Positions 42,001-50,680 of a stretch of DNA of 64,000 bases are shown here, piece after piece (the first letter of the stretch is position 1; every line of letters starts with the position of its first letter). Source of the stretch: Streptomyces sp. NRRL F-5727 (GTDB taxonomy: Bacteria; Actinomycetota; Actinomycetes; Streptomycetales; Streptomycetaceae). The notes beneath the pieces were generated by a model. That model saw only the letters and a program-made list of their open reading frames with translations, had not been told where the DNA came from and ran no database searches. The DNA lies in the NCBI RefSeq assembly GCF_000719555.1, contig NZ_JOGX01000012.1, positions 86,828 to 150,827 of the forward strand. The letters are read 5' to 3'. A program made the position numbers and the translations under genes.

Positions 42001-43383
42001 GTGTCCACCGACCGCACGTTCCTCGGCCGGCTCTCCCTCCCCGAGCGCCGCCACCTCACCGACGCCCTGCGCACCGAGACCGTCGGCGGTGTCCTGCTGC
42101 TCGTCGCCGCCGTGACGGCGCTCGTCTGGGCCAACGTCCTCCCCGGCAGCTACGAGTCGGTCTCCGGCTTCCACATAGGCCCCGCCTCGCTCGGCCTCGA
42201 CCTCTCGATCGAGCACTGGGCCGCCGACGGCCTTCTCGCGATCTTCTTCTTCGTCGCCGGCATCGAGCTCAAGCGGGAACTGGTCGCCGGTGAGCTGCGC
42301 GACCCCAAGGCCGCGGCCCTCCCCGTCGTCGCGGCGGTCTGCGGCATGGCCACGCCGGCCCTCGTCTACGTCGTGGTCAACGCCGTCGGCGGCGGCTCCA
42401 TGGACGGCTGGGCGGTGCCCACCGCCACCGACATCGCCTTCGCGCTCGCCGTCCTCGCCGTCATCGGCACCTCGCTCCCCTCCGCGCTGCGCGCCTTCCT
42501 CCTCACCCTCGCCGTCGTCGACGACCTCTTCGCGATCCTGATCATCGCGGTCTTCTTCACCAGCGACCTGAACTTCGCCGCCCTCGGCGGCGCCTTCGCC
42601 GGCCTCGTCCTCTTCTGGTTCCTGCTCCGCAAGGAGGTCCGCGGCTGGTACGTGTACGTCCCGCTGGCCCTGGTGATCTGGGCCCTGATGTACAACAGCG
42701 GCGTCCACGCCACCATCGCCGGCGTCGCCATGGGCCTGATGCTCCGCTGTACCACCCTCGAGGGCGAGGAGCACTCCCCCGGCGAGCACATCGAGCACCT
42801 GGTCCGGCCCCTCTCCGCCGGCCTCGCCGTGCCGCTCTTCGCGCTCTTCTCGGCCGGCGTGACCATGTCCAGCGAGGCGCTCCGGGACGTGTTCACCCAG
42901 CCCGTCACCCTCGGCGTGGTCCTGGGCCTGGTCGTCGGCAAGGCCGTCGGCATCTTCGGCGGCACCTGGCTGGCCGCCCGCTTCACCAGGGCGGAGCTCA
43001 ACCCCCAGCTGTCCTGGCCGGACGTCTTCGCCGTCGCGACCCTCGCCGGGATCGGCTTCACCGTCTCCCTCCTCATCGGCGAGCTCGCCTTCGAGGGCGA
43101 CGCGGCCCTCACCGACGAGGTGAAGGCGGCGGTCCTGATGGGCTCGCTGATCGCCGCGGCCTGCGCCTCGGTCCTGCTCAAGCTGCGCGTGCGGAAGTAC
43201 CAGCTGCTGGTGGCCGAGGAGGAGCGGGACGAGGACGAGGACGGCATCCCGGACGTGTACGAGGAGGGCACCGAGGCGTACCACCTCCGGATGGCCGAGA
43301 TCCATGCGCGGAAGGCCGCCGAACACCGCGAGCGCGCCCGACTGGCGGGGGCACCGCGCGACGGGGCCGACCGTCCGGCATGA
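42001..43383 (+). CDS. nhaA: Na+/H+ antiporter NhaA
   Basis: A 460-residue antiporter with about twelve membrane helices. The two essential Asp residues are in Val-Val-Asp-Asp-Leu-Phe-Ala (about 173-174), and the Pro-Thr-Ala-Thr-Asp-Ile-Ala-Phe segment lies about 140-147. A long acidic then basic C-terminal tail (about 400-460) extends past the usual NhaA length of 390-430. GTG 42001 follows GGAGG. It exchanges Na+ for protons for pH and salt balance. The next gene starts 73 bp on, after a tandem repeat. Confidence 0.95.
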   Translation: MSTDRTFLGRLSLPERRHLTDALRTETVGGVLLLVAAVTALVWANVLPGSYESVSGFHIGPASLGLDLSIEHWAADGLLAIFFFVAGIELKRELVAGELRDPKAAALPVVAAVCGMATPALVYVVVNAVGGGSMDGWAVPTATDIAFALAVLAVIGTSLPSALRAFLLTLAVVDDLFAILIIAVFFTSDLNFAALGGAFAGLVLFWFLLRKEVRGWYVYVPLALVIWALMYNSGVHATIAGVAMGLMLRCTTLEGEEHSPGEHIEHLVRPLSAGLAVPLFALFSAGVTMSSEALRDVFTQPVTLGVVLGLVVGKAVGIFGGTWLAARFTRAELNPQLSWPDVFAVATLAGIGFTVSLLIGELAFEGDAALTDEVKAAVLMGSLIAAACASVLLKLRVRKYQLLVAEEERDEDEDGIPDVYEEGTEAYHLRMAEIHARKAAEHRERARLAGAPRDGADRPA

Positions 43384-43390
43384 TCTGAGG

Positions 43391-43439
43391 CGGACCGTAC
43401 ACAGAGACTCGGACCGTACACAGAGACTCGGACCGTACA
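43391..43439. repeat. 19-bp tandem repeat between nhaA and the holin-like gene
   Basis: CGGACCGTACACAGAGACT occurs at 43391-43409 and 43410-43428, then an 11-bp partial copy to 43439. The array ends just before the ribosome-binding site (AAGAGGAGAGGG) of the next gene. Confidence 0.92.
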
Positions 43440-43456
43440 AGAGGAGAGGGAGAGCG

Positions 43457-43954
43457 ATGAGCGACCCGTTCGACGGAACCGAGCGCAGCCTCGGCCAGCT
43501 GGTCGCCTCGGCGACCGCCGAGATGTCCGCACTGGTGCACGACGAGATCGCCCTGGCCAAGGCGGAGCTCCGGCAGGACGTGAAGCGCGGCGCGATCGGC
43601 AGCGGCGCGGCCATCGCCGCCGCCGTGGTGCTGCTGTTCTCGCTGCCGATGCTGAGCTTCGCGCTCGCGTACGCCATCAACACCTGGACCGGCGGGCACA
43701 ACGGCCACGGCGGCTGGAACCTCGTCTGGTGCTTCCTGCTGTCCTTCGCCTTCAACGTGATCGTCGCCGGCCTCCTCGGCCTGGTCGCGGTCTCGAAGTT
43801 CAAGAAGGTCAAGCCGCCGGAGAGGTCCATCGCCTCCGCCAAGCAGACCGCCGCCGTCATGCAGAACGTGAAGCCGCACCCCCGTCCTGCGGGTGTCCCG
43901 TCCGCCGAGGTGACGATGGCCAAGGCCCAGTCTGTGGCACGCTCGTCCGTATGA
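43457..43954 (+). CDS. phage holin family (DUF1469-like) membrane protein
   Basis: A 165-residue protein with an amphipathic N-terminal region (Leu-Val-Ala-Ser-Ala-Thr-Ala-Glu-Met-Ser-Ala-Leu-Val, about 14-27) and two membrane helices (about 50-72 and 92-115), then a basic tail. This is the actinobacterial holin-X/DUF1469 pattern. In actinomycetes these are chromosomal genes of unknown, probably envelope-related function, not phage lysis genes. Its last codon overlaps the next gene as ATGA, so the two are co-translated. Confidence 0.87.
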   Translation: MSDPFDGTERSLGQLVASATAEMSALVHDEIALAKAELRQDVKRGAIGSGAAIAAAVVLLFSLPMLSFALAYAINTWTGGHNGHGGWNLVWCFLLSFAFNVIVAGLLGLVAVSKFKKVKPPERSIASAKQTAAVMQNVKPHPRPAGVPSAEVTMAKAQSVARSSV

Positions 43955-44886
43955 CCCTCCCCGACAGCAGCACCCCCGGCGGCGGGCCCGTACGCCTCGA
44001 AGGTCCGTGGACCCACCGTGACGTCGCGGCCAACGGCGCCCGCTTCCACATCGCCGAGATGGGCGACGGCCCCCTGGTGCTGCTGCTGCACGGCTTCCCG
44101 CAGTTCTGGTGGACCTGGCGCCACCAGCTGCCGGCGCTCGCCGAGGCCGGCTTCCGGGCGGTCGCGATGGACCTGCGCGGGGTCGGCGGCAGCGACCGCA
44201 CCCCGCGCGGTTACGACCCCGCCAACCTGGCCCTCGACATCACCGGCGTGGTCCGCTCGCTCGGCGAGCCGGACGCCGCGCTCGTCGGCCACGACCTGGG
44301 CGGCTACCTCGCCTGGACGGCCGCCGTGATGCGGCCCAAGCTGGTCCGCCGGCTGGTGGTCTCCTCGATGCCGCACCCGCGCCGCTGGCGGTCGGCGATG
44401 CTCTCCGACTTCGCCCAGTCCCGGGCCGGCTCGCACATCTGGGGCTTCCAGCGGCCGTGGCTGCCGGAGCGTCAGCTGGTCGCCGACGACGCCGAACTGG
44501 TGGGGCGTCTGATCCAGGAGTGGTCGGGCCCGCGCCCGGCCGACGAGGAGGCGGTCGAGGCGTACCGGCGGGCGATGCTCGTCCCCTCGACCGCGCACTG
44601 CTCGATCGAGCCGTACCGCTGGCTGGTCCGCTCGCTGGCCCGCCCCGACGGCATCCAGTTCAACCGGCGCATGAAGCGGCCGGTCCGGGTGCCGACGCTG
44701 CACCTGCACGGCTCGCTGGACCCGGTGATGCGCACCCGCAGCGCGGCGGGTTCGGGCGAATACGTGGAGGCCCCGTACCGCTGGCGGCTCTTCGACGGCC
44801 TCGGGCACTTCCCGCACGAGGAGGACCCGGTGGCCTTCACCACGGAGCTGGTGAACTGGCTGAAGGACCCCGAACCCGACCGCTGA
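43951..44886 (+). CDS. alpha/beta hydrolase, epoxide hydrolase type
   Basis: A 311-residue alpha/beta hydrolase. The oxyanion loop His-Gly-Phe-Pro-Gln (about 49-53) and the nucleophile elbow Gly-His-Asp-Leu-Gly-Gly (Asp nucleophile about 115) are those of epoxide hydrolases and dehalogenases, not esterases. The acid is Asp in His-Gly-Ser-Leu-Asp (about 260) and the base His in Gly-Leu-Gly-His-Phe-Pro-His-Glu (about 288-291). In mycobacteria the corresponding slot also holds an epoxide hydrolase (EphE). Substrate unknown; detoxification or lipid modification is plausible. Confidence 0.9.
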   Translation: MTLPDSSTPGGGPVRLEGPWTHRDVAANGARFHIAEMGDGPLVLLLHGFPQFWWTWRHQLPALAEAGFRAVAMDLRGVGGSDRTPRGYDPANLALDITGVVRSLGEPDAALVGHDLGGYLAWTAAVMRPKLVRRLVVSSMPHPRRWRSAMLSDFAQSRAGSHIWGFQRPWLPERQLVADDAELVGRLIQEWSGPRPADEEAVEAYRRAMLVPSTAHCSIEPYRWLVRSLARPDGIQFNRRMKRPVRVPTLHLHGSLDPVMRTRSAAGSGEYVEAPYRWRLFDGLGHFPHEEDPVAFTTELVNWLKDPEPDR

Positions 44887-45038
44887 CACCGGTACGGACC
44901 CGGCAGGGACCGGGTACGCATCCGGTAAGGGCCCCGGCCCGCACGGGCGTACGCCGAACGGCCATGTGCCCGGCGCATACTCCGATTGGCGGGCCCCCGA
45001 GCGGTTACCGAGCCCGGCCCCCGGGCAGACGTCCCGGT

Positions 45039-45230
45039 ATGGGCTGGACGCACGACTACGGTGACACGGCACGCGACCGCCGCTCCGCCTCCGGGCCGGG
45101 CTCCCGCGAGCGGGGAGGCCCGCCGGGCGAGGGCCGCGCTCCCGGCGGGCAGGTGGGGATCTCACGCATCCTCAGGCGGCGGGCCCGCTGGGTCTCGGCC
45201 CGGCTCCGCCACCCCCGCGACACCGCCTAG
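45039..45230 (+). CDS. small hypothetical protein
   Basis: A 63-residue, Arg/Gly-rich frame starting Met-Gly-Trp-Thr-His-Asp-Tyr-Gly-Asp-Thr and ending three bases before the convergent MarP stop. No domain or membrane helix. The ordered N-terminus and the tight fit against the MarP stop support coding, but the ribosome site is weak. Confidence 0.42.
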   Translation: MGWTHDYGDTARDRRSASGPGSRERGGPPGEGRAPGGQVGISRILRRRARWVSARLRHPRDTA

Positions 45231-45233
45231 CGG

Positions 45234-46433
45234 TCAGAGGGCGCAGCCGTCCGTGTCCACCTGCTGGTTGGCGGCGCGCCCGAGTTCGATGTCCTCGCGG
45301 ATCTCCTCGACCGTCAGCGCGTACCCCGTGTCGGCGTCGTCACGGGAGCGGGCGAAGATCACGCCCGAGACCGTGCCGTCCTCGGTGAGGAGCGGTCCGC
45401 CGGAGTTGCCCTGGCGGACCGTCGTGAACAGCGAGTAGACCTCCCTGCGCACCTCGCCCCGGTGGTAGATGTCGGGGCCGTCGGCGGTGATCCGGCCGCG
45501 GACGCGCGCCGAGCGGACGTCGTACGAGCCGTTCTCGGGGAAGCCGGCGACGATGGCGTCGTCGCCGCTGCGCTGCTGCTCCTCGGTGAAGCGCAGCGGG
45601 GTGGCCCGGAGGTCCGGCACGTCGAGGACGGCGATGTCGCGCTGCCAGTCGTAGAGGACGACCTTGGCGTCGTACAGCCGGCCCTCGCCGCCGATCTGCA
45701 CGGTGGGCTCGTCGACGCCGCCGACCACGTGCGCGTTGGTCATCACCCGGCGTTCGGAGAAGACGAAGCCGGTGCCCTCCAGGACCTTGCCGCAGCTCGG
45801 GGCGGTGCCGACGACCTTGACGATGGAGCGCTGGGCGAGGGTCGCGACGGGGCTGCCGGCGAGCTTCGGGTCGGGGGGCAGGACCTCGGTGATGGGCTCG
45901 TTGGCGAAGGGACTGAAGACCTGCGGGAAGCCGCTGCGGGCGAGGGTGGAGCTGAAGTCGGCGAACCAGGCGCCGACCTGGTCGGGCATCACCCGCGTGA
46001 CGCCCTGGAGCACCTTGGAGCCCCGCACCTCCTTGCCCAGGGTGGGCAGCGAGGTGCCGGCCAGCGCCGAGCCGATGAGCCAGGCCACCAGGAGCATGGC
46101 GACCACGTTGACCAGCGCGCCGCCGGTGGCGTCGAGGGCTCGGGCGGGGGACCAGGTGATGTGGCGGCGGAGCTTGTTGCCGAGGTGGGTGGTGAGCGCC
46201 TGGCCGACGGAGGCGGAGACGATGACGGCCATCACGAAGATCACCGTGACCGTGGTGGTGACCTCGCTCTCGTCGGTGAGCCGGTCCCACAGGATCGGCA
46301 GCAGCCACATGGCGACGAGCCCGCCGCCGAGGAAGCCGATCACCGAGAGGACGCCGACCACGAAGCCCTGGCGGTAGCCGATGATCGCGAACCACACGGC
46401 CGCGAGCAGCAGCAGGATGTCCAGCACGTTCAC
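45234..46433 (-). CDS. marP: MarP-type membrane serine protease
   Basis: A 399-residue protein like mycobacterial MarP (Rv3671c). Four N-terminal helices (CvpA-like, about 5-130) precede an extracytoplasmic trypsin-fold protease. The catalytic triad is intact: His in Thr-Asn-Ala-His-Val-Val (about 235), Asp in Arg-Asp-Ile-Ala-Val-Leu (about 265), Ser in Gln-Gly-Asn-Ser-Gly-Gly-Pro (about 341). Two Cys (about 211 and the near-terminal one) could form the redox disulfide known in MarP. In mycobacteria it supports acid and oxidative resistance, partly through a peptidoglycan hydrolase. The upstream NUDIX gene is 67 bp away on the same strand. Confidence 0.95.
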   Translation of the reverse strand: MNVLDILLLLAAVWFAIIGYRQGFVVGVLSVIGFLGGGLVAMWLLPILWDRLTDESEVTTTVTVIFVMAVIVSASVGQALTTHLGNKLRRHITWSPARALDATGGALVNVVAMLLVAWLIGSALAGTSLPTLGKEVRGSKVLQGVTRVMPDQVGAWFADFSSTLARSGFPQVFSPFANEPITEVLPPDPKLAGSPVATLAQRSIVKVVGTAPSCGKVLEGTGFVFSERRVMTNAHVVGGVDEPTVQIGGEGRLYDAKVVLYDWQRDIAVLDVPDLRATPLRFTEEQQRSGDDAIVAGFPENGSYDVRSARVRGRITADGPDIYHRGEVRREVYSLFTTVRQGNSGGPLLTEDGTVSGVIFARSRDDADTGYALTVEEIREDIELGRAANQQVDTDGCAL

Positions 46434-46500
46434 GGTCGTCAGCCTCGCAGTTTCGTTTCCGGTCGCCGCTTCGTCTCCGGTCGCCCGGGGGCCCAGCCTG

Positions 46501-47205
46501 TCATGACCGCCAGTCGAGCGGGACCTTACGGGAGGTGTCCCAGGGGCGCTCCCAGCCGGCGAAGTGCAGCAGCCGGTCGATCACTCCGGCGGTGAAACCC
46601 CAGACCAGAGCGGACGCGACGAGGAAGGCGGGGCCCGCGTGGCCGGCCGGGTGGACGGCGGTGGCGCGGTTGGCGGGGTCCGTGAGATCCGCCACGGGGA
46701 CCGTGAAGACCCGAGCGGTCTCGGCGGGGTCGACGACCCCGACCGGGCTCGGCTCGCGCCACCAGCCGAGGACGGGGGTGACGACGAAGCCGCTGACCGG
46801 GATGTAGAGCCGGGGCAGGACGCCGAAGAGCTGGACGCCGGACGGGTCGAGGCCGGTCTCCTCCTGGGCCTCGCGCAGGGCGGCCCGCAGCAGCCCGCCG
46901 TCGGCCGGGTCGCCGTCCTCGGGGTCGAGGGCGCCGCCGGGGAAGGAGGGCTGCCCGGCGTGCGAGCGGAGGCTGCCGGCACGCTCCATGAGGAGCAGCT
47001 CGGGGCCGCGCTCGCCGTCGCCGAAGAGGACCAGGACGGCTGACTGGCGGCCGGCGCCGCTCTCGGGCGGCAGGAACCGGCTCAGTTGCTCGGGCGCGAC
47101 CGTGCGCGCGGCCCGGTCGACCGGCGCGAGCCAGTCGGGCAGTCCGTCCCGGTCCAGCAGGCCGCCGGTGCCGGGGCCGTAGATCTCTTCGTCCGTGCGC
47201 GTCAT
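46501..47205 (-). CDS. NUDIX hydrolase, CoA pyrophosphatase type
   Basis: A 234-residue NUDIX protein. The NuCoA signature Leu-Arg-Ser-His-Ala-Gly-Gln-Pro-Ser-Phe-Pro-Gly-Gly (about 78-90) precedes the NUDIX box (Gly-x5-Glu-x-...-Arg-Glu-Ala-Gln-Glu-Glu-Thr-Gly, to about 118). The pair points to hydrolysis of CoA or its derivatives to 3',5'-ADP and 4'-phosphopantetheine. ATG 47205 follows CGGGGGTG. The order MarP-NUDIX-Nth-Crp is the same as Rv3671c-Rv3676, except that a thioredoxin-like gene (Rv3673c) is absent here. Confidence 0.92.
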   Translation of the reverse strand: MTRTDEEIYGPGTGGLLDRDGLPDWLAPVDRAARTVAPEQLSRFLPPESGAGRQSAVLVLFGDGERGPELLLMERAGSLRSHAGQPSFPGGALDPEDGDPADGGLLRAALREAQEETGLDPSGVQLFGVLPRLYIPVSGFVVTPVLGWWREPSPVGVVDPAETARVFTVPVADLTDPANRATAVHPAGHAGPAFLVASALVWGFTAGVIDRLLHFAGWERPWDTSRKVPLDWRS

Positions 47206-47278
47206 GGGCACCCCCGAGTCGTCCAACGCCGTCGCCGTGTCCCTTCGTTCCCGCGGGTCCGTTCCGGTCCCGTCCGGC

Positions 47279-48760
47279 TCACTCGGCCCCGGAGGGGCGC
47301 TGGACGGCGCCCGGGGCCACGCCGGGCGCGGGCGGGGCCGGGCGGCCGGGGTAGTCGGCGGGCGGGTTGAGCCGCTGGCCGGGGTAGCCGCCCTTCTCGT
47401 ACTTGAGCAGCTTGGCGGCCTTCTCGGGGTCGGTCTCGCCCTCCCCGTAGGCGGGGCAGAGCTGGGTGATGGGGCAGGCGCCGCAGGCGGGCTTGCGGGC
47501 GTGGCAGATGCGGCGGCCGTGGAAGATCACCCGGTGCGAGAGCATCGTCCAGTCGCTCTTCGGGAAGATCTCGGCGACCTCGGCCTCGATCTTGACCGGG
47601 TCGTCGGAGGCGGTCCACCGCCAGCGGCGGGCGAGCCGCATGAAGTGGGTGTCGACGGTGATCCCGGGGACGCCGAAGGCGTTGCCGAGGACGACGAAGG
47701 CGGTCTTGCGGCCGACGCCGGGGAGCTTGACCAGGTCCTCCAGGCGGCCGGGGACCTCGCCGCCGAAGTCGTCGCGGAGGGCGGCGGCCAGGCCCATGAT
47801 CGACTTGGTCTTGGCGCGGAAGAAGCCGGTGGGGCGGATGAGCTCCTCGACCTCCTCGGGGACGGCGGCGGCCAGGTCCTCGGGGGTCGGGTACTGGGCG
47901 AAGAGCGCGGGGGTCGTCTGGTTCACCCGCAGGTCGGTGGTCTGCGCGGAGAGGACGGTGGCGACCAGCAGCTCGAAGGGGTTGCGGAAGTCGAGCTCCG
48001 GATGGGCGTACGGGAACACCTCCGCGAGCTCCCGGTTGATCCGCCGCGCCCGGCGAACCATGGCGAGCCGCGACTCGGGCCCGGCGGGCGCGGCAGCGCG
48101 CTGCACGGGCGCGGGCGCCTTGGCGGGAGCCTTCTTCGCGGAGGCGGGCACCTTGGCGGGAGCCTTCTTCGCGGAGGCCGGGGCCTTGGCAGGCGCCTTC
48201 TGCGCGGAGGCGGGCACCTTGGCGGGAGCCTTCTTCGCGGAGGCCGGGGCCTTGGCAGGCGCCTTCTGCGCGGAGGCCGGGGCCTTGGCGGGAGCCTTCT
48301 TCGCGGAGGCAGGCGCCTTCGCAGGCGCCTTCTGCGCGGAGGCGGACACCTTCGCAGGCGCCTTCTTCGCGGAGGCCGGGGCCGTCTTCGCGGAGGCAGG
48401 CGCCTTCCCGGCGGCCTTCTTCGCAGGGGCCTTCTTCGCGGAGGCGGGCGCCTTCCCGGCGGCCTTCTTCGTGGGGGCCGGGGTCTTCGCCGGGGCCTTC
48501 TTCGCGGCCCGGGCCGACTTCGCGGCGGGCTGCGGCGCCTTCGTGGGCTTCGCCGGCGCGGCGGTTTCGGCGGCCTTCTCCGGGGGCGTCTTCCGGGTCA
48601 CCGTCGGGGTCTCCCTCTTGGCCGCCCCCCATCGGGGGGAATCATCCCGATCCGCACCTTTCGACCGCTTCGACACGCCGCGTTCGCCCACAGCGGAATT
48701 CCCTTCGGCCGACACTCTTCCAGCCCCCTTGGCCTGCGTTCTCACCGGCGAGTTGGACAC
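47279..48760 (-). CDS. nth: endonuclease III with a long Ala/Lys/Pro N-terminal arm
   Basis: A 493-residue protein. Residues 230-470 are endonuclease III, a base-excision DNA glycosylase/lyase. The helix-hairpin-helix Leu-Pro-Gly-Val-Gly-Arg-Lys-Thr lies near 345-352 with its catalytic Lys, and the catalytic Asp in Thr-Val-Asp-Thr-His near 370. The iron-sulfur ligands are Cys-x6-Cys-x2-Cys-x5-Cys (about 417-433). Residues 85-225 are a repeat arm of Lys-Ala-Pro-Ala-Ser-Ala units, like a histone H1 tail, absent from the 210-residue E. coli enzyme. GTG codons within the first 35 residues, one after GAAGGGAA, are alternative starts. Confidence 0.92.
   Translation of the reverse strand: MSNSPVRTQAKGAGRVSAEGNSAVGERGVSKRSKGADRDDSPRWGAAKRETPTVTRKTPPEKAAETAAPAKPTKAPQPAAKSARAAKKAPAKTPAPTKKAAGKAPASAKKAPAKKAAGKAPASAKTAPASAKKAPAKVSASAQKAPAKAPASAKKAPAKAPASAQKAPAKAPASAKKAPAKVPASAQKAPAKAPASAKKAPAKVPASAKKAPAKAPAPVQRAAAPAGPESRLAMVRRARRINRELAEVFPYAHPELDFRNPFELLVATVLSAQTTDLRVNQTTPALFAQYPTPEDLAAAVPEEVEELIRPTGFFRAKTKSIMGLAAALRDDFGGEVPGRLEDLVKLPGVGRKTAFVVLGNAFGVPGITVDTHFMRLARRWRWTASDDPVKIEAEVAEIFPKSDWTMLSHRVIFHGRRICHARKPACGACPITQLCPAYGEGETDPEKAAKLLKYEKGGYPGQRLNPPADYPGRPAPPAPGVAPGAVQRPSGAE
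48110..48510. repeat. Ala/Lys/Pro-coding repeat array inside nth
   Basis: About ten units of 33-48 bp, each containing GCCTTCTTCGCGGAGGC or GCCTTCTGCGCGGAGGC on the plus strand, encode alternating Lys-Ala-Pro-Ala-Ser-Ala-Lys/Gln-Lys-Ala-Pro-Ala-Lys blocks. Units differ by Lys/Gln or Pro/Val/Ser exchange. Confidence 0.9.
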
Positions 48761-48865
48761 CCGGCCAGCCTAGGGGCCACGGCCGACATCCGCCCCGCTC
48801 GCCGCCGATCGGCCCCCGATCGGGCCCCTGACGTTCGGCAATGGCGTCCGGTGCGTCAAACTTGT

Positions 48866-48881
48866 TGTGATTGATCGCACT
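48866..48881 (+). promoter_or_regulatory. Crp-like half-palindrome upstream of crp
   Basis: TGTGATTGATCGCACT, 66 bp before the crp start, matches the TGTGA-N6-TCACA dyad in its left half and the CAC core of its right half. Autoregulation is a possibility, not shown. The remaining 48761-48946 gap has no gene. Confidence 0.35.
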
Positions 48882-48946
48882 GTTTGGCACGTCCGGCATC
48901 ATGGGAGCTCAGGTCCCGTGAGCAGGTCGACAGTAGGAGTGAACTC

Positions 48947-49621
48947 GTGGACGACGTTCTGCGGCGCGCCCCGCTCTTCGCGGCGCTCGATGACGAGCAG
49001 GCCGCCGAGCTGCGCGCCTCGATGAGTGAGGTGACGCTCGCCCGTGGCGACGCGCTCTTCCACGAGGGCGACCCCGGCGACCGCCTGTACGTGGTCACCG
49101 AGGGCAAGGTGAAGCTGCACCGCACCTCCCCCGACGGGCGGGAGAACATGCTGGCGGTCCTCGGCCCCGGCGAGCTCATCGGCGAGCTGTCCCTCTTCGA
49201 CCCGGGCCCGCGCACCGCGACCGCGACGGCGCTGACCGAGGTCAAGCTGCTCGGCCTCGGCCACGGCGACCTCCAGCCCTGGCTGAACGCCCGTCCCGAG
49301 GTGGCCGGCGCGCTGCTGCGGGCCGTCGCCCGCCGACTGCGCAAGACCAACGACCAGATGTCCGACCTGGTCTTCTCCGACGTGCCGGGCCGCGTCGCCC
49401 GCGCGCTCCTCGACCTGTCGCGCCGCTTCGGCGTGCAGTCGGAGGAGGGCATCCACGTCGTCCACGACCTCACCCAGGAGGAGCTGGCCCAGCTGGTCGG
49501 CGCCTCCCGCGAGACCGTGAACAAGGCGCTCGCCGACTTCGCCCAGCGCGGCTGGCTGCGTCTGGAGGCCCGCGCCGTGATCCTGCTGGACGTGGAGCGC
49601 CTCGCGAAGCGCTCGCGGTAA
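48947..49621 (+). CDS. crp: cAMP receptor protein Crp
   Basis: A 224-residue Crp/Fnr regulator, nearly identical to the S. coelicolor Crp as recalled. The cyclic-nucleotide domain (about 8-125) has the phosphate cassette Gly-Glu-Leu-Ile-Gly-Glu-Leu-Ser-Leu-Phe (about 74-83) and Arg-Thr-Ala-Thr-Ala. A dimerisation helix (about 115-145) leads to a winged helix with Leu-Thr-Gln-Glu-Glu-Leu-Ala-Gln-Leu-Val-Gly-Ala-Ser-Arg-Glu-Thr-Val (about 167-183). It controls germination, development and secondary metabolism in Streptomyces. GTG 48947 follows TAGGAGTG. It diverges from nth and ends at a strong terminator. Confidence 0.96.
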   Translation: MDDVLRRAPLFAALDDEQAAELRASMSEVTLARGDALFHEGDPGDRLYVVTEGKVKLHRTSPDGRENMLAVLGPGELIGELSLFDPGPRTATATALTEVKLLGLGHGDLQPWLNARPEVAGALLRAVARRLRKTNDQMSDLVFSDVPGRVARALLDLSRRFGVQSEEGIHVVHDLTQEELAQLVGASRETVNKALADFAQRGWLRLEARAVILLDVERLAKRSR

Positions 49622-49669
49622 GCGAGGCGAGCGCAGCCGTACACAGGCCGTACGCGCGCGTACGTACGT

Positions 49670-49706
49670 GAAGGGGGCCGCCCGGTTCGACCGGGCGGCC
49701 CCCTTC
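49670..49706. terminator. bidirectional terminator between crp and the SPFH gene
   Basis: GAAGGGGGCCGCCCGGT / ACCGGGCGGCCCCCTTC, 17-bp perfect stem with a 3-nt loop, between convergent genes. Confidence 0.93.
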
Positions 49707-49716
49707 GGCGTGCGCG

Positions 49717-50607
49717 TCAGCGCTTGCTGCCGTCCACGATCACCGGGGCGGAGCTGCCGGTGCCGCAGGGCACCGCGTAGACCGGGTTCTTCGCCGCCGC
49801 CTCCTTGAAGGCGTCGATGCACTGGTTCGCCAGGACCTTGTCGGTCAGCGAGTCGTTGAGGATCTTGTTGGCGCGGGCGATGCCCTCCGCCTCGATCCGG
49901 CGCCGGTCCGACTCGGCCTTGGCGGTACGGGCCGCCTCCAGGGCCCGCTCGGTGGCCTGCTGCTGCTGGATCTTGCGGTCGATCTGGCCCTGGAGGGCGT
50001 CCGAGGGCCGCACGTTGCGCAGGTTGACGGTGGTGACGACGATGCCGCGCGGCTCCAGGCGCTCCGTGATGAGCTTCGCGATCTCGGCGTTGATCTTCTC
50101 GCGGTCGGAGGCGTACCCCTGCTCGCTGGTGTAGCGGGCGAAGACGTTACGGACGATCTCACGGCTGTCCGGGTAGACCAGCCGCTGCTGGATGGCGTCC
50201 TCGCTGCCCGCGAGCTTGTAGAGCTCGACGGCCTTCGACGGGACGACGGCCCACTTCACCGTGACCTCGGCGTACATGACGCCGCCCTGCGAGGAGCGGA
50301 CCTCGACCACGTCCTTGTCGGAGAGGTTGAGGTCGACCGGGCGGGTGGAGAAGGTGGTGACGTCGGTGAACGGCGACTTCACGTGCATGCCGGAGGTCAT
50401 GGGCGACCCGACCTTGCCGAAGGCGACCGGCACGCCGACCTCGTACGCGCTGATCACGTACGTCATGCTCACGATCACCGAGAAGACGCCGGCGACCAGC
50501 GCGCCGGCGGCGCCCAGCTTCCAGCCGGTCGAGTCCTGCGACCGGCCGACGAACCAGAGCACCACCGCGGCGATCACCAGCAGGATGGCTATGACGAACA
50601 TGGGCAT
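49717..50607 (-). CDS. SPFH/prohibitin-domain membrane protein
   Basis: A 296-residue protein with two N-terminal hydrophobic stretches (about 2-20 and 30-50), then the SPFH domain (about 55-230) and a charged helix with Arg-Lys-Ile-Gln-Gln-Gln-Gln-Ala-Thr-Glu-Arg-Ala (about 205-245), then a C-terminal hydrophilic tail with two Cys. Such proteins form oligomeric rings that organise membrane domains or regulate proteases. ATG 50607 follows GGGGGA. It converges with crp and stands alone. Confidence 0.92.
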   Translation of the reverse strand: MPMFVIAILLVIAAVVLWFVGRSQDSTGWKLGAAGALVAGVFSVIVSMTYVISAYEVGVPVAFGKVGSPMTSGMHVKSPFTDVTTFSTRPVDLNLSDKDVVEVRSSQGGVMYAEVTVKWAVVPSKAVELYKLAGSEDAIQQRLVYPDSREIVRNVFARYTSEQGYASDREKINAEIAKLITERLEPRGIVVTTVNLRNVRPSDALQGQIDRKIQQQQATERALEAARTAKAESDRRRIEAEGIARANKILNDSLTDKVLANQCIDAFKEAAAKNPVYAVPCGTGSSAPVIVDGSKR

Positions 50608-50680
50608 TCCCCCGAGAGCTGCGGCCTGATGTAAGCGGAGCGTAAGACACGTGGGGAGGCCGTCGGGTTCCCGGGGGTGC

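Noticed and set aside
43457..43954. Holin-like gene as evidence of a prophage
   Set aside because: Actinobacterial DUF1469 proteins are chromosomal; no phage structural or lysin genes are adjacent.
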